Assembly: GCA_028277645.1 (NCBI GenBank)
Contig: JANQFV010000044.1
Location: forward strand, 1-64,000
Direction of reading: 5' to 3'
DNA from: Phycisphaerae bacterium
Lineage (GTDB): Bacteria > Planctomycetota > Phycisphaerae > UBA1845 > Fen-1342
Length of the DNA stretch: 64,000 nt
Positions 14,239 through 21,770 of this stretch are shown here, piece by piece. The notes beneath the pieces are model-generated. The model did no database searches, was not told the DNA's origin, and saw only the letters and a list, made by a program, of their open reading frames with translations. How positions within the stretch are numbered: the stretch's first letter is position 1; every line of letters begins with the position of its first letter. A program made the translations under genes and the position numbers.

Positions 14239-16122
14239 ATGACGGCATCACCACAGGATTTGCACAACTCACCGGAGACGACTGCGAGCGCTTCGATCGG
14301 GGCGCAGCCCTACCCGGAACTGCTGACGCTGGCACACACGGCGAAGTCGCGCCAGAGCTACCTGATCCGCGCGCTGGAGTGCATCCGCGCGCAGTTCAAC
14401 AGCCCATACGCGGTGCTGTATTCGCGGCAGAGCTCTGAAGTCATCCAGGAGGAAGTGCACAACGGCCCTACGGATCCCCGCTTCTGGCGGCCGGCGGTGC
14501 AACGCTTTCTGACGGACTCGCTTTCTGAGGGCGTTGCGCGCGCCAGGTTGCTCAGCGCCCGCGATGCGCAGCTCAAGATCGCACTGCTCTCAGCCCGGAT
14601 CAACGGCGGCGACGGCGGCATGTCCGGCGCGGTGGCGCTGGTTGTTCAATGCGGACGATCCGAAGCACGTACCCTGCTCCAGCAGCTCGACACGATGTGC
14701 GCAGTAGCCTCGTCAGCAGCACGTTTCGTGGGCCGCGCGGCCGCGGACGCCGCCACCCCCTCAAGCGTGGCACCGCAGGCGCTGGCCCGGGCAGCCGGCA
14801 TCTCATCGCCCGAGGAGCTGGCCTTCACGCTGACCAATAACCTGCGCAACAAGCTCGGCTGTGAGCAGGTGGCCCTCAGCCTCGTCACTGGCCGGCGCGT
14901 GCGCATCCTCTCAATCTCAGGACTCGACAACATTCCACGGCGGAGCCCCGGCGTGACGCAGATGCGCGCCGCGATGGAAGAGTGCCTCGACGTCGGCGCG
15001 CCGATACTCGTGCAGCGCGAACGCGACATGGCGGACGATGACGCGGCCAGCGGCTACCGCCTGCACCATCAATGGCATGCCACTGTCGGAAACGACGCCG
15101 TTGCATCGATTCCGCTGCACACGGACGGCAAATGCACGGCTATCCTGAGTCTGCGCCGGCGTGACGACGACCCGTTCAAGCCCGACCAGCTCGACGAGGT
15201 GCGCAGCCTGATCGAGCCGTTCGCTCCCGCCCTGTTACTGGTGCAACGCGCCGGTCGCAGCTTGATACGCCACGTGACCGATGTCGGGCGCGGCGGGCTT
15301 CAGGCGCTGTTCGGACGAGGACGGCTGGGTGTGAAGATCACGGCCGCCGCGCTGGCAGCATTCCTCGCGTGGTTCTGCTTTGGGACGATCGACTATGAGA
15401 TCGTCGTGCCGGCCCATGTTGCGCCGGCGCAGCAACGGCACGTCGCAGCCCCGTTCGATGCAACCCTGCTGACGACAACCGTGATCGCGGGCGATCTGGT
15501 GCGCGCAGGGAACGTGTTATGCGAATTCGACCAGCGCGACCTGATCCTCGAACGCCAGCGACTCGAAGCCGATCTCGCCGTTCTCGGGCGCGAACATACG
15601 CGCGCCCTGGCCGACGACGACCCCGCCGAGGCACGGCTGGTCGCCGCCCGCCAGCGCCTGCGACAGGCCGAGCTCGACATCATCAACCTGCGCATCGGAC
15701 AATCCGTGGTCCGCGCACCGTTCGATGGTGTCGTGATCACCGGCGATCTGCGGAAAGATATCGGCAGCGCTATGACAAAGGGCACACCGCTGTTCGCGGT
15801 TGCCCCCCTGCGCACCTGGAAACTGGAGCTGGACACGCCGGAACATACCACAACAGACCTCCAGGCCGGGCTCTCGGGCTACTTCGCCGCCCAAGCGCGG
15901 CCGGAAGAGACACAGAGCTTCACCCTGGAACGGATCAGCCCGGGCGCGGAAGTCCGCGACGGGGCCAATGTGTACCCCGCCGAAGCGTCCATTACGGTCG
16001 ACGGCGAATGGCTCCGCCCCGGGATGGAGGGCATCGCCAAGGTCGAGATGGGGCCGCGCCCGGTCTGGTGGGTCGCCACCCACAGCGTGATGAACTACCT
16101 CCGGCTGAACTTCTGGCTATGA
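14239..16122 (+). CDS. GAF-HlyD chimera: cytosolic GAF region, one TM, periplasmic adaptor domain
   Basis: A 627-residue chimera. Residues about 190-355 resemble a GAF domain (ELAFTLTNNLRNKLGCEQVAL, GAPILVQ, ASIPLHTDGKCTAILSLRRR), and residues 25-165 may be a diverged second copy. One transmembrane helix follows (about 365-385, ITAAALAAFLAWFCFG). The rest is a HlyD-type adaptor: lipoyl half (HVAPAQQRHVAAPFDATL), coiled-coil hairpin (LILERQRLEADLAVLGREH to QRLRQAELDIINL), second lipoyl half (VVRAPFDGVVITGDL) and barrel. A cytosolic ligand-sensing or protein-binding module is thus joined to a periplasmic adaptor. Its stop overlaps the next start (ATGA), so it is translationally coupled to the M50 protein, its probable partner. 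The GAF ligand is unknown. Confidence 0.88.
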   Translation: MTASPQDLHNSPETTASASIGAQPYPELLTLAHTAKSRQSYLIRALECIRAQFNSPYAVLYSRQSSEVIQEEVHNGPTDPRFWRPAVQRFLTDSLSEGVARARLLSARDAQLKIALLSARINGGDGGMSGAVALVVQCGRSEARTLLQQLDTMCAVASSAARFVGRAAADAATPSSVAPQALARAAGISSPEELAFTLTNNLRNKLGCEQVALSLVTGRRVRILSISGLDNIPRRSPGVTQMRAAMEECLDVGAPILVQRERDMADDDAASGYRLHHQWHATVGNDAVASIPLHTDGKCTAILSLRRRDDDPFKPDQLDEVRSLIEPFAPALLLVQRAGRSLIRHVTDVGRGGLQALFGRGRLGVKITAAALAAFLAWFCFGTIDYEIVVPAHVAPAQQRHVAAPFDATLLTTTVIAGDLVRAGNVLCEFDQRDLILERQRLEADLAVLGREHTRALADDDPAEARLVAARQRLRQAELDIINLRIGQSVVRAPFDGVVITGDLRKDIGSAMTKGTPLFAVAPLRTWKLELDTPEHTTTDLQAGLSGYFAAQARPEETQSFTLERISPGAEVRDGANVYPAEASITVDGEWLRPGMEGIAKVEMGPRPVWWVATHSVMNYLRLNFWL

Positions 16123-18260
16123 GCACCACACCAACCGAACAAGCTCCCAATCTCGCTGAGCGGTTGAAGACCGTCCGCGTCGGAGTGCGCCACGACCTCG
16201 AGGTCAGCCGGCACGTCTTCCGCGGCGAGCCAACGTACATCATCCGCGATCCGATGACGTTCCAGAGCCATCGGCTCGATCCACAGGACTACGTCGTCTT
16301 TGTCAGTATCGATCCCGGCCGAACGCTCGGCGAGACGTTCGAGCGCCTGGTCGAGCGGGAGGTGTTCGCCGAAGAAGACAGCGAGCAGTTCTACGCATTC
16401 GTCTTTACGCTGCACAAGCTGGGTTTCCTGAGTCTGCCGATATCGAACCACCAGTTGCTCTTCCAGCGCTTCATGGCCCGCAAGAAGGCCCAGCGGAAAC
16501 AGAAAATCACCGGCTTCTTGTTCCTGCAGGTGCCACTGGTCAACCCCGACGCGTTCCTGACGCGCACGCTGCCGTTCGTACGGTGGGCGTACAGCCGCAC
16601 GTTCTTCCTGGTGTGGACAGCGCTGCTCTGCGCCGCCGGCTACGTCGGCGCGATGAACTGGAGCGCCCTGATCGAGCCGGCCAACGGCCTGCTGGCCACG
16701 AATAATCTGCCGGTGATGTGGATCACGCTCGTCGGGTTGAAGATCCTGCACGAATTCGGACACGCCTATGCCTGCAAACACTTCGGCGGACACGTGCCCG
16801 AGATGGGGGCGTATCTGATCGCGGGAACGCCGTGCGCGTATGTGGACGCGACCGCCGCGTGGGGCTTCCCGAGCAAGCTGCACCGGCTGGCTGTGTCGCT
16901 GGCGGGTGTCTACATAGAAGTGCTGATCGCTGCAATCGCGGTGCTGATATGGGCCGCGCTCGAGCCCGGGCTGCTGCGCTCCGCCCTGTACAACGTCATC
17001 TTCCTGGCCAGTGCGGTTACACTGCTGTTCAACATCAACCCGTTGATGCGCTACGACGGCTACTACGTCGCGAGTGATACGCTCGAGATTCCCAACCTGC
17101 GGGCCCGCTCGATGCAGTACGTGCAGCACGTCCTGAAACGCGTCTTCCTCGGCATCAACGACGGCTCCGCGCCGGAAGGCGCCAAACTCAAAGCCATCCT
17201 GTTCTCCTTCGGCGTATTCGCCAGCCTGTACCGCGTGACGGTGCTCGTCGCGATCGCCGCGCTGGTGGCCACGAAGCTGCTGTACCTCGGCTTGGCCCTG
17301 GCGGCGTATTTCATTCTGGGCACGCTCTACGGCGTGGGCCACAAGCTGGCGAATTACCTCTGGGTGGCCGAAGAGACGGCACGGGTGCGGCCACGGGCGA
17401 TCGCCGTCGGTGTGGCGGCCTTCGCTTTGCTGCCGCTGGGTGTGGTGCTGATTCCGCTACCAGCGCGGGTCATCGCCGCGGGCAACGTAGTGGCGGAAAA
17501 CGAGACGGTCGTTCGGGCCGGCGCGCCGGGCTTCACGTCGCAGATCCACGTACAACGCGGCGCCCACGTGCAGGCGGGGCAGACGCTCGTGTGCCTGGAC
17601 GACATCGCCGCCGACGAACAACTGCTCGCGGCACAGGCCGAGCTCGATGCTGCGCAGCTCCGGTTGGCGGCGTACGAGTCGAGCGACCCTGCCGCCGCAC
17701 AACAGGAACTCGCCCGCGTGGCATTTGCCAAGTCAGAGCTTGCCCACGCCGCGGAGTTGAAACAACGCCTGCTGGTGCGCGCGCCGGAGCCCGGGCGCGT
17801 CGTCAGCGTCCTCAAGCCGACAGACCTGGGACGACACCTGGCGCTCGGTGACCCAATCGCAACGGTGACATCCGGCGACTGGCTGGCGCGGATCATCCTC
17901 TCGGAGCACGAGTTCGCCGCGGCCACGCCACACGTCGGCGATCGCGTACGCTTCCGCGTCAGCGCCCATGCGGACGAGGCCCTCGACGGCGTAATCCAGT
18001 CGATCAAGCCCGTGGGCACGCGCCACGTCGATCTGGAAGCGCTGACGCACGCCGCGGGCGGCAACGTCGTCGTGGACCCCATGACCGGCGAGACGACGCA
18101 ACCGTACTTCGAGATTGTGCTCCGGCTGGATGCGGACGCGGCTGACGCGGTTCGACACGGAATGACTGGCACGGTTTGCCTGCCGGCAAAATCAGAGCCG
18201 CTGGGAACGCACATCTACCGCGGCGTAGCCCGCTTCACCAATTCTCTGCTACGCAGCTAG
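16119..18260 (+). CDS. M50 (site-2-protease-like) membrane metallopeptidase fused to a HlyD-type adaptor domain
   Basis: A 713-residue protein starting at the ATG that overlaps the upstream stop; the longer open frame to the left is out of family. The N-terminus (about 20-75) resembles a PqqD-like fold (YIIRDPMTFQSHRLDPQDYVVF). The multi-TM core has the zinc motif HEFGH (residues 211-215) and the third-ligand motif NPLMRYDGYY (D313), both hallmarks of M50 intramembrane proteases, so it should be catalytically competent. From about residue 450 a HlyD-type adaptor follows (VRAGAPGFTSQIHVQRGAHVQ, a coiled coil, then LLVRAPEPGRVVSV). M50-HlyD chimeras of this type are known in planctomycetes and some proteobacteria, where their role is largely undefined. 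As last gene of the operon it could cleave or thread the giant protein. Confidence 0.9.
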   Translation: MSTTPTEQAPNLAERLKTVRVGVRHDLEVSRHVFRGEPTYIIRDPMTFQSHRLDPQDYVVFVSIDPGRTLGETFERLVEREVFAEEDSEQFYAFVFTLHKLGFLSLPISNHQLLFQRFMARKKAQRKQKITGFLFLQVPLVNPDAFLTRTLPFVRWAYSRTFFLVWTALLCAAGYVGAMNWSALIEPANGLLATNNLPVMWITLVGLKILHEFGHAYACKHFGGHVPEMGAYLIAGTPCAYVDATAAWGFPSKLHRLAVSLAGVYIEVLIAAIAVLIWAALEPGLLRSALYNVIFLASAVTLLFNINPLMRYDGYYVASDTLEIPNLRARSMQYVQHVLKRVFLGINDGSAPEGAKLKAILFSFGVFASLYRVTVLVAIAALVATKLLYLGLALAAYFILGTLYGVGHKLANYLWVAEETARVRPRAIAVGVAAFALLPLGVVLIPLPARVIAAGNVVAENETVVRAGAPGFTSQIHVQRGAHVQAGQTLVCLDDIAADEQLLAAQAELDAAQLRLAAYESSDPAAAQQELARVAFAKSELAHAAELKQRLLVRAPEPGRVVSVLKPTDLGRHLALGDPIATVTSGDWLARIILSEHEFAAATPHVGDRVRFRVSAHADEALDGVIQSIKPVGTRHVDLEALTHAAGGNVVVDPMTGETTQPYFEIVLRLDADAADAVRHGMTGTVCLPAKSEPLGTHIYRGVARFTNSLLRS

Positions 18261-18295
18261 CGCGTGGCGTTGGTCCCTCCGCATTCATCTGGAAC

Positions 18296-18328
18296 AAAAA
18301 AAGAACGGGCCACCGAAGCGGCCCGTTC
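18296..18328 (-). terminator. Rho-independent terminator of the PEP-CTERM gene
   Basis: A perfect 9-bp stem (GAACGGGCC at 18303-18311, GGCCCGTTC at 18320-18328) with an eight-base loop, followed in the leftward direction by seven T residues (A tract at 18296-18302). It sits 34 bp beyond the stop of the leftward PEP-CTERM gene. The stem could also help stop the rightward operon, but the T tract is only on the leftward strand. Confidence 0.9.
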
Positions 18329-18361
18329 ATCGAAGCTCATATCAGGCTGTGCGGCGGTCGC

Positions 18362-19051
18362 TTAGCGACGACGCAGCACCAGACCCGCGAGACCGATCAG
18401 CAGCAGGCTGGCCGGCTCCGGAATGAAGTTGTGCGTGCCCGGGGTGGTGTTGGCGAGAATCAGCGCCAGCTCGGTCACGTCGTCGCCGGTCTCCAGCGAG
18501 TTTGCACCACCGAAGAACCACTCCGCTTCGACGAAGGGGTTCTGGCCGCTGATGTAGTTCGGGAGGCGATAGCTATAGCCATCGGTGTATTCCCAGTTCT
18601 CGCCGGTGCCATCGACACCAACGACGCCGTAGATATCGACTGCGGTCGAACCGTCGTGCGGGACGCCCGGATCGCCGAAGTACAGCGCGACGACGTCGTC
18701 ACCGTTGATCCACGAGCCGGGATCGTGGTTGTCGGCGTCGAAGCCGTAGGTGTCGAAGAACATGCCGACGCCGGGGCCATCGCTGTTCTCATAAGAGACG
18801 ACATACGAGTCCCCCGCGGCCAGCGTGCCGCTGAGCTGTGTGGCGGAGAAGCCGGAATCGGGGTCACCGTTGTTGATGTTGCCGATGTAGTACTGCGACA
18901 TGTCGACCGAGGCGCCGCCAGTGTTGGTGATCTCGACCCACTTCGGCAGGCCACCCGGCAGGGTCGCGTCGACGATCTCGCTGATGATCAGGTCGGCGCT
19001 GGCGACGCTCGCCAGGGCCAACACGCCAAGAATGGCTGCAAACTTCTTCAT
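18362..19051 (-). CDS. Lamin-tail-domain protein with PEP-CTERM sorting signal
   Basis: A 229-residue exported protein. A signal peptide (MKKFAAILGVLALASVASA) precedes a lamin-tail-like beta-sandwich (DLIISEIVDATLPGG, KWVEITNTGGASVDMSQYY, LAAGDSYVVSYENS, ALYFGDPG). The C-terminus is a PEP-CTERM signal: PEPAS, a hydrophobic helix (LLLIGLAGLVL) and an RRR tail. Such proteins are normally cleaved and processed by an exosortase, but no exosortase gene is in the window. A strong AGGAGGAG precedes the ATG. The gene appears monocistronic, with its own promoter candidate and intrinsic terminator. The lamin-tail fold is found on many secreted bacterial proteins and nucleases; a specific function cannot be given. 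Confidence 0.92.
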   Translation of the reverse strand: MKKFAAILGVLALASVASADLIISEIVDATLPGGLPKWVEITNTGGASVDMSQYYIGNINNGDPDSGFSATQLSGTLAAGDSYVVSYENSDGPGVGMFFDTYGFDADNHDPGSWINGDDVVALYFGDPGVPHDGSTAVDIYGVVGVDGTGENWEYTDGYSYRLPNYISGQNPFVEAEWFFGGANSLETGDDVTELALILANTTPGTHNFIPEPASLLLIGLAGLVLRRR

Positions 19052-19211
19052 TAGACTCTCCTCCTGTGGCTACGCAGCGCGCAACCTTCCCACGTTCTGA
19101 AAACTACACAAAAATACTGAGCGGGAGACGCAAGTCGGCCGCACCCAGACCGCCTGGGCGAGGCATGACAAGGGAAGCTCGCCTCCACCTCCTGAAATCT
19201 CAGACGCAAAA

Positions 19212-19239
19212 AGTATACAAGGCCGGTATTTGAGACCAA
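19212..19239 (-). promoter_or_regulatory. Sigma-70-like promoter candidate for the PEP-CTERM gene
   Basis: Reading leftward, TTGGTC (19239-19234) and TATACT (19217-19212) are 16 bp apart. The -10 element matches five of six consensus bases, the -35 only three. It would give a leader of about 155 nt before the ATG at 19051. Prediction only. Confidence 0.35.
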
Positions 19240-19284
19240 GACAAGGTGTGTTAAAAACGCGCTAACACTGACGAGACACAGTTA

Positions 19285-20178
19285 TCAATCGTCCCCGCCG
19301 AGCGGCAGCGGTCCCGTCTCGCCGAACCCACGGGGGATCGGGAGAACACGCTCGCAAACTTCGTCCAATGCAGCATCTACGGCGCAAACGCTCGGCCGGG
19401 CCTCCGGTGGCGCCCACACGAGCAGCGTCTCGGTCGGACTCTGCGTTTCAGGAACAAGCACACCGCCGGCGCCGGTCCATCGCAGAGCGGCCAACTCCAC
19501 GATTCGGCTGGGTGACGAATCGCTATCGGTCAAGCTCGGCAGCGACTCGATGACGAGCCGCGCTCCGCCGATGCGCGCGCCAGAGCGCCAGGCGCACTGA
19601 ACTCGCCGCCCCAGGCGCAACCACGGGGCCTCGTCGACGAATACCAGACCGGCGATCTCGACCTGAGGCGGTCCAAGCCGAAGAACTACGATTGACGTTG
19701 CGCGCGGCCCCAGGTAGTTCCGGCCGCGCGGCTGGTCGAATGAGAGCACGATCTCGACGCGACCGTCGCTGTCACGGTCGCCCGGCGGAGTGAGCATCTG
19801 CCACGGTACGTTGCGGAAGCGCCCGAGCAGGCGCGCGGCGTGGTCGAAAATGACGTACGGCGTGCGGAGCGTTCGTCCGTAGGCATCCAGCGGTTCGCCG
19901 CTGGCCATCTGCCAGGCAACGATCGCAATTCCATCGCCTCGAAATGTAGCCGAGTGAAGTGGCAGGCCTTCGACCGCCGCAGGGGCGCTGCGCCCGAGAA
20001 ATGCATGGGCCACCAGATCGGAGCGCCCGGGGCAACCGACACTGCCGAGCCCGATGTGATCGATGAGCGAGGGGCGCGCGGCACGCCAACACCAACCTGC
20101 AACCGCGACCGTTAACAGGACTACCAGGGCCCGCTGGCGGCCGGACATCGGGGCGCGCAATGGTGGCGGACCACGCAT
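19285..20178 (-). CDS. Exported or membrane-anchored protein of unknown function
   Basis: A 297-residue protein starting at the ATG that overlaps the stop of the upstream membrane-protein gene (ATGA), which indicates translational coupling. The N-terminus has one hydrophobic segment (residues about 14-28, ALVVLLTVAVAGWCW) after a basic stretch, so it is likely a signal anchor. The remainder contains beta-rich stretches (GIAIVAWQMASGEPLDAYGR, YVIFDHAARLLGRF, DRDSDGRVEIVLSFD); the last resembles the calcium-binding loop of FG-GAP or EF-hand-type repeat proteins. I do not recognise a family. It probably works with the coupled multi-pass protein. The open frame extends upstream, but that extension is antisense-like noise over the neighbouring gene. 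Confidence 0.65.
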   Translation of the reverse strand: MRGPPPLRAPMSGRQRALVVLLTVAVAGWCWRAARPSLIDHIGLGSVGCPGRSDLVAHAFLGRSAPAAVEGLPLHSATFRGDGIAIVAWQMASGEPLDAYGRTLRTPYVIFDHAARLLGRFRNVPWQMLTPPGDRDSDGRVEIVLSFDQPRGRNYLGPRATSIVVLRLGPPQVEIAGLVFVDEAPWLRLGRRVQCAWRSGARIGGARLVIESLPSLTDSDSSPSRIVELAALRWTGAGGVLVPETQSPTETLLVWAPPEARPSVCAVDAALDEVCERVLPIPRGFGETGPLPLGGDD

Positions 20179-21569
20179 CAGAGTAGGGCTCCCAGAGGAC
20201 CGGGGGCAAACACCAGGGCCGTCGCGAGCAACCACGCCAGCATGAACCCGGCGGCATTGACGACAGCCATCGCCGCGCCCCGGGCGCGCAACCACGGATT
20301 GGACGCAATGCCCACTCCCCACCACGCTGCGTATGCGAACGCCATGAGTACGACGGGGTCCGCGAACGCCAACCAGCTCACGGCGCGCCCCCAGGGAGCG
20401 GCTGACGCCTGCGGATGCCAACCTGACAGCGCCCAGGTCAGGCCGCGCGCCGCGGCACAAAGCACGAGCGGAACGGCAACTATTGGCAGGGCGTAGAGAC
20501 TCCACTTCATCGCTGTAACGCGGGCGCTGCGCGACCATGTCGGCGCGGCTGCAGCCAGCACGCCCCCCAACACGGGGAAGGCCGTAAGTGCCAGGGCCCA
20601 AGCGACATAGGAGTGGGTGAGCCAGATGCCGATCGTTCCGGCCGACGGAGCCAGCGAATTCTTGCCGGCCAGTACTACGCGGCCCTGTGTCATTAGCTGG
20701 ACGAACGTCCGTTCGGACGCGAAGAGCACGCCGATCGCCGCGAAGGCCAACACGTGCCCAATTGCCCATAGCACGGCCGGTGTCCAGCGATCGGGCAAGG
20801 TCACACTTCGCGCTGCGCGCCAAGGTCTCAATAGCACGCGACTGAGCGTACCGGCGTACGCCATCGGCGCGAACGGGCACGGTCGACGCTCCCACGCCAG
20901 GCGCCGGATCGCCCAGCGCGGCGAAACGCGCCAACCGCTGGGCAGCCTCGCGGCACACGCCGCGCACTGGCCGGCGTGGTCGCGCAGCAGGCCCGTACCA
21001 CATTCCGGGCACGCCGACGGTTGGCGGCACCGACGGAACTTGCGGTGCAGGCGGACCTCGTGCACGACGGTGGGCCCGAGCAGGTAGAACGCCAGCAGAC
21101 CCGCGGGCGCGGCGTGATCCAGCGGTGAATTGGGAAATAGCACGAGGAACGTGCCGGCGACAGGGATCAGGACCGCGCCGGCCAGCGCAATCCGCCTCCA
21201 ACAGGACAAGAAATCGTGGAGCGCCGCCCGGCGTGGCGGTGCGAGTACGCGAAACGGGAAATAGGCCAAAACACCCTCGCACAGCACGAGCGCCGCGAGC
21301 ACCACCAGTCCCCAGGCGAGTTGGCCGCCGTCAAATGCGCCCGCCGTTACCCGGGCTGGAAGGGTGAGTCCGGGCATCAGCGCGAGCGTCCGATCGCGGT
21401 CGGACCACGTCATCGCCACGCCCGGCCCCAGCCGGTTGACGAGAACATTGATTGCGAGCGCGGCTGCGACGTGCGCGCAATAGACGGCCCCGACGTCAAT
21501 CGACGCCTGACGAACCCGCGTGAACACGTTGCGTGACGGCCAGCCCGAATTGGGAGCAACACGCGACAT
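20178..21569 (-). CDS. Multi-pass membrane protein with internal zinc ribbon
   Basis: A 463-residue integral membrane protein. Several hydrophobic helices flank a cytosolic segment with a zinc ribbon (CPECG and CAAC about 20 residues apart). The start at 21569 is chosen because AAGGTG lies at good spacing and the longer frame adds a Cys/Arg-rich stretch without family character; GTG or ATG starts up to 21701 remain possible. A zinc ribbon between helix bundles recalls Yip1-like or DUF-type permease-like planctomycete proteins, but no substrate motif is visible. It is coupled to the downstream anchored protein by an ATGA overlap. Confidence 0.7.
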   Translation of the reverse strand: MSRVAPNSGWPSRNVFTRVRQASIDVGAVYCAHVAAALAINVLVNRLGPGVAMTWSDRDRTLALMPGLTLPARVTAGAFDGGQLAWGLVVLAALVLCEGVLAYFPFRVLAPPRRAALHDFLSCWRRIALAGAVLIPVAGTFLVLFPNSPLDHAAPAGLLAFYLLGPTVVHEVRLHRKFRRCRQPSACPECGTGLLRDHAGQCAACAARLPSGWRVSPRWAIRRLAWERRPCPFAPMAYAGTLSRVLLRPWRAARSVTLPDRWTPAVLWAIGHVLAFAAIGVLFASERTFVQLMTQGRVVLAGKNSLAPSAGTIGIWLTHSYVAWALALTAFPVLGGVLAAAAPTWSRSARVTAMKWSLYALPIVAVPLVLCAAARGLTWALSGWHPQASAAPWGRAVSWLAFADPVVLMAFAYAAWWGVGIASNPWLRARGAAMAVVNAAGFMLAWLLATALVFAPGPLGALL

Positions 21570-21770
21570 CAAATCCGACACCTTGCGCGAACCACGACGA
21601 CACCCGGCCGGGACCAACGCGATTATCCAAGGCCCGAGCCGGCAGTGCCAGCGACCCAACAAATGGCCGCTGCAGAACCCACTATGACGTGACAGACGCA
21701 CGGCGCGGCGGTTACATTTGGTGTGCTGCGGTTACGAGTCACATGAAGTCCGCGCACGGGACCCTGCACA

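Noticed and set aside
15519-16118. Long upstream extension of the M50-HlyD reading frame
   Set aside because: It overlaps the GAF-HlyD gene in another frame, is Arg/Pro-rich with no family similarity, and the ATG at 16119 overlaps the upstream stop in the usual ATGA fashion.
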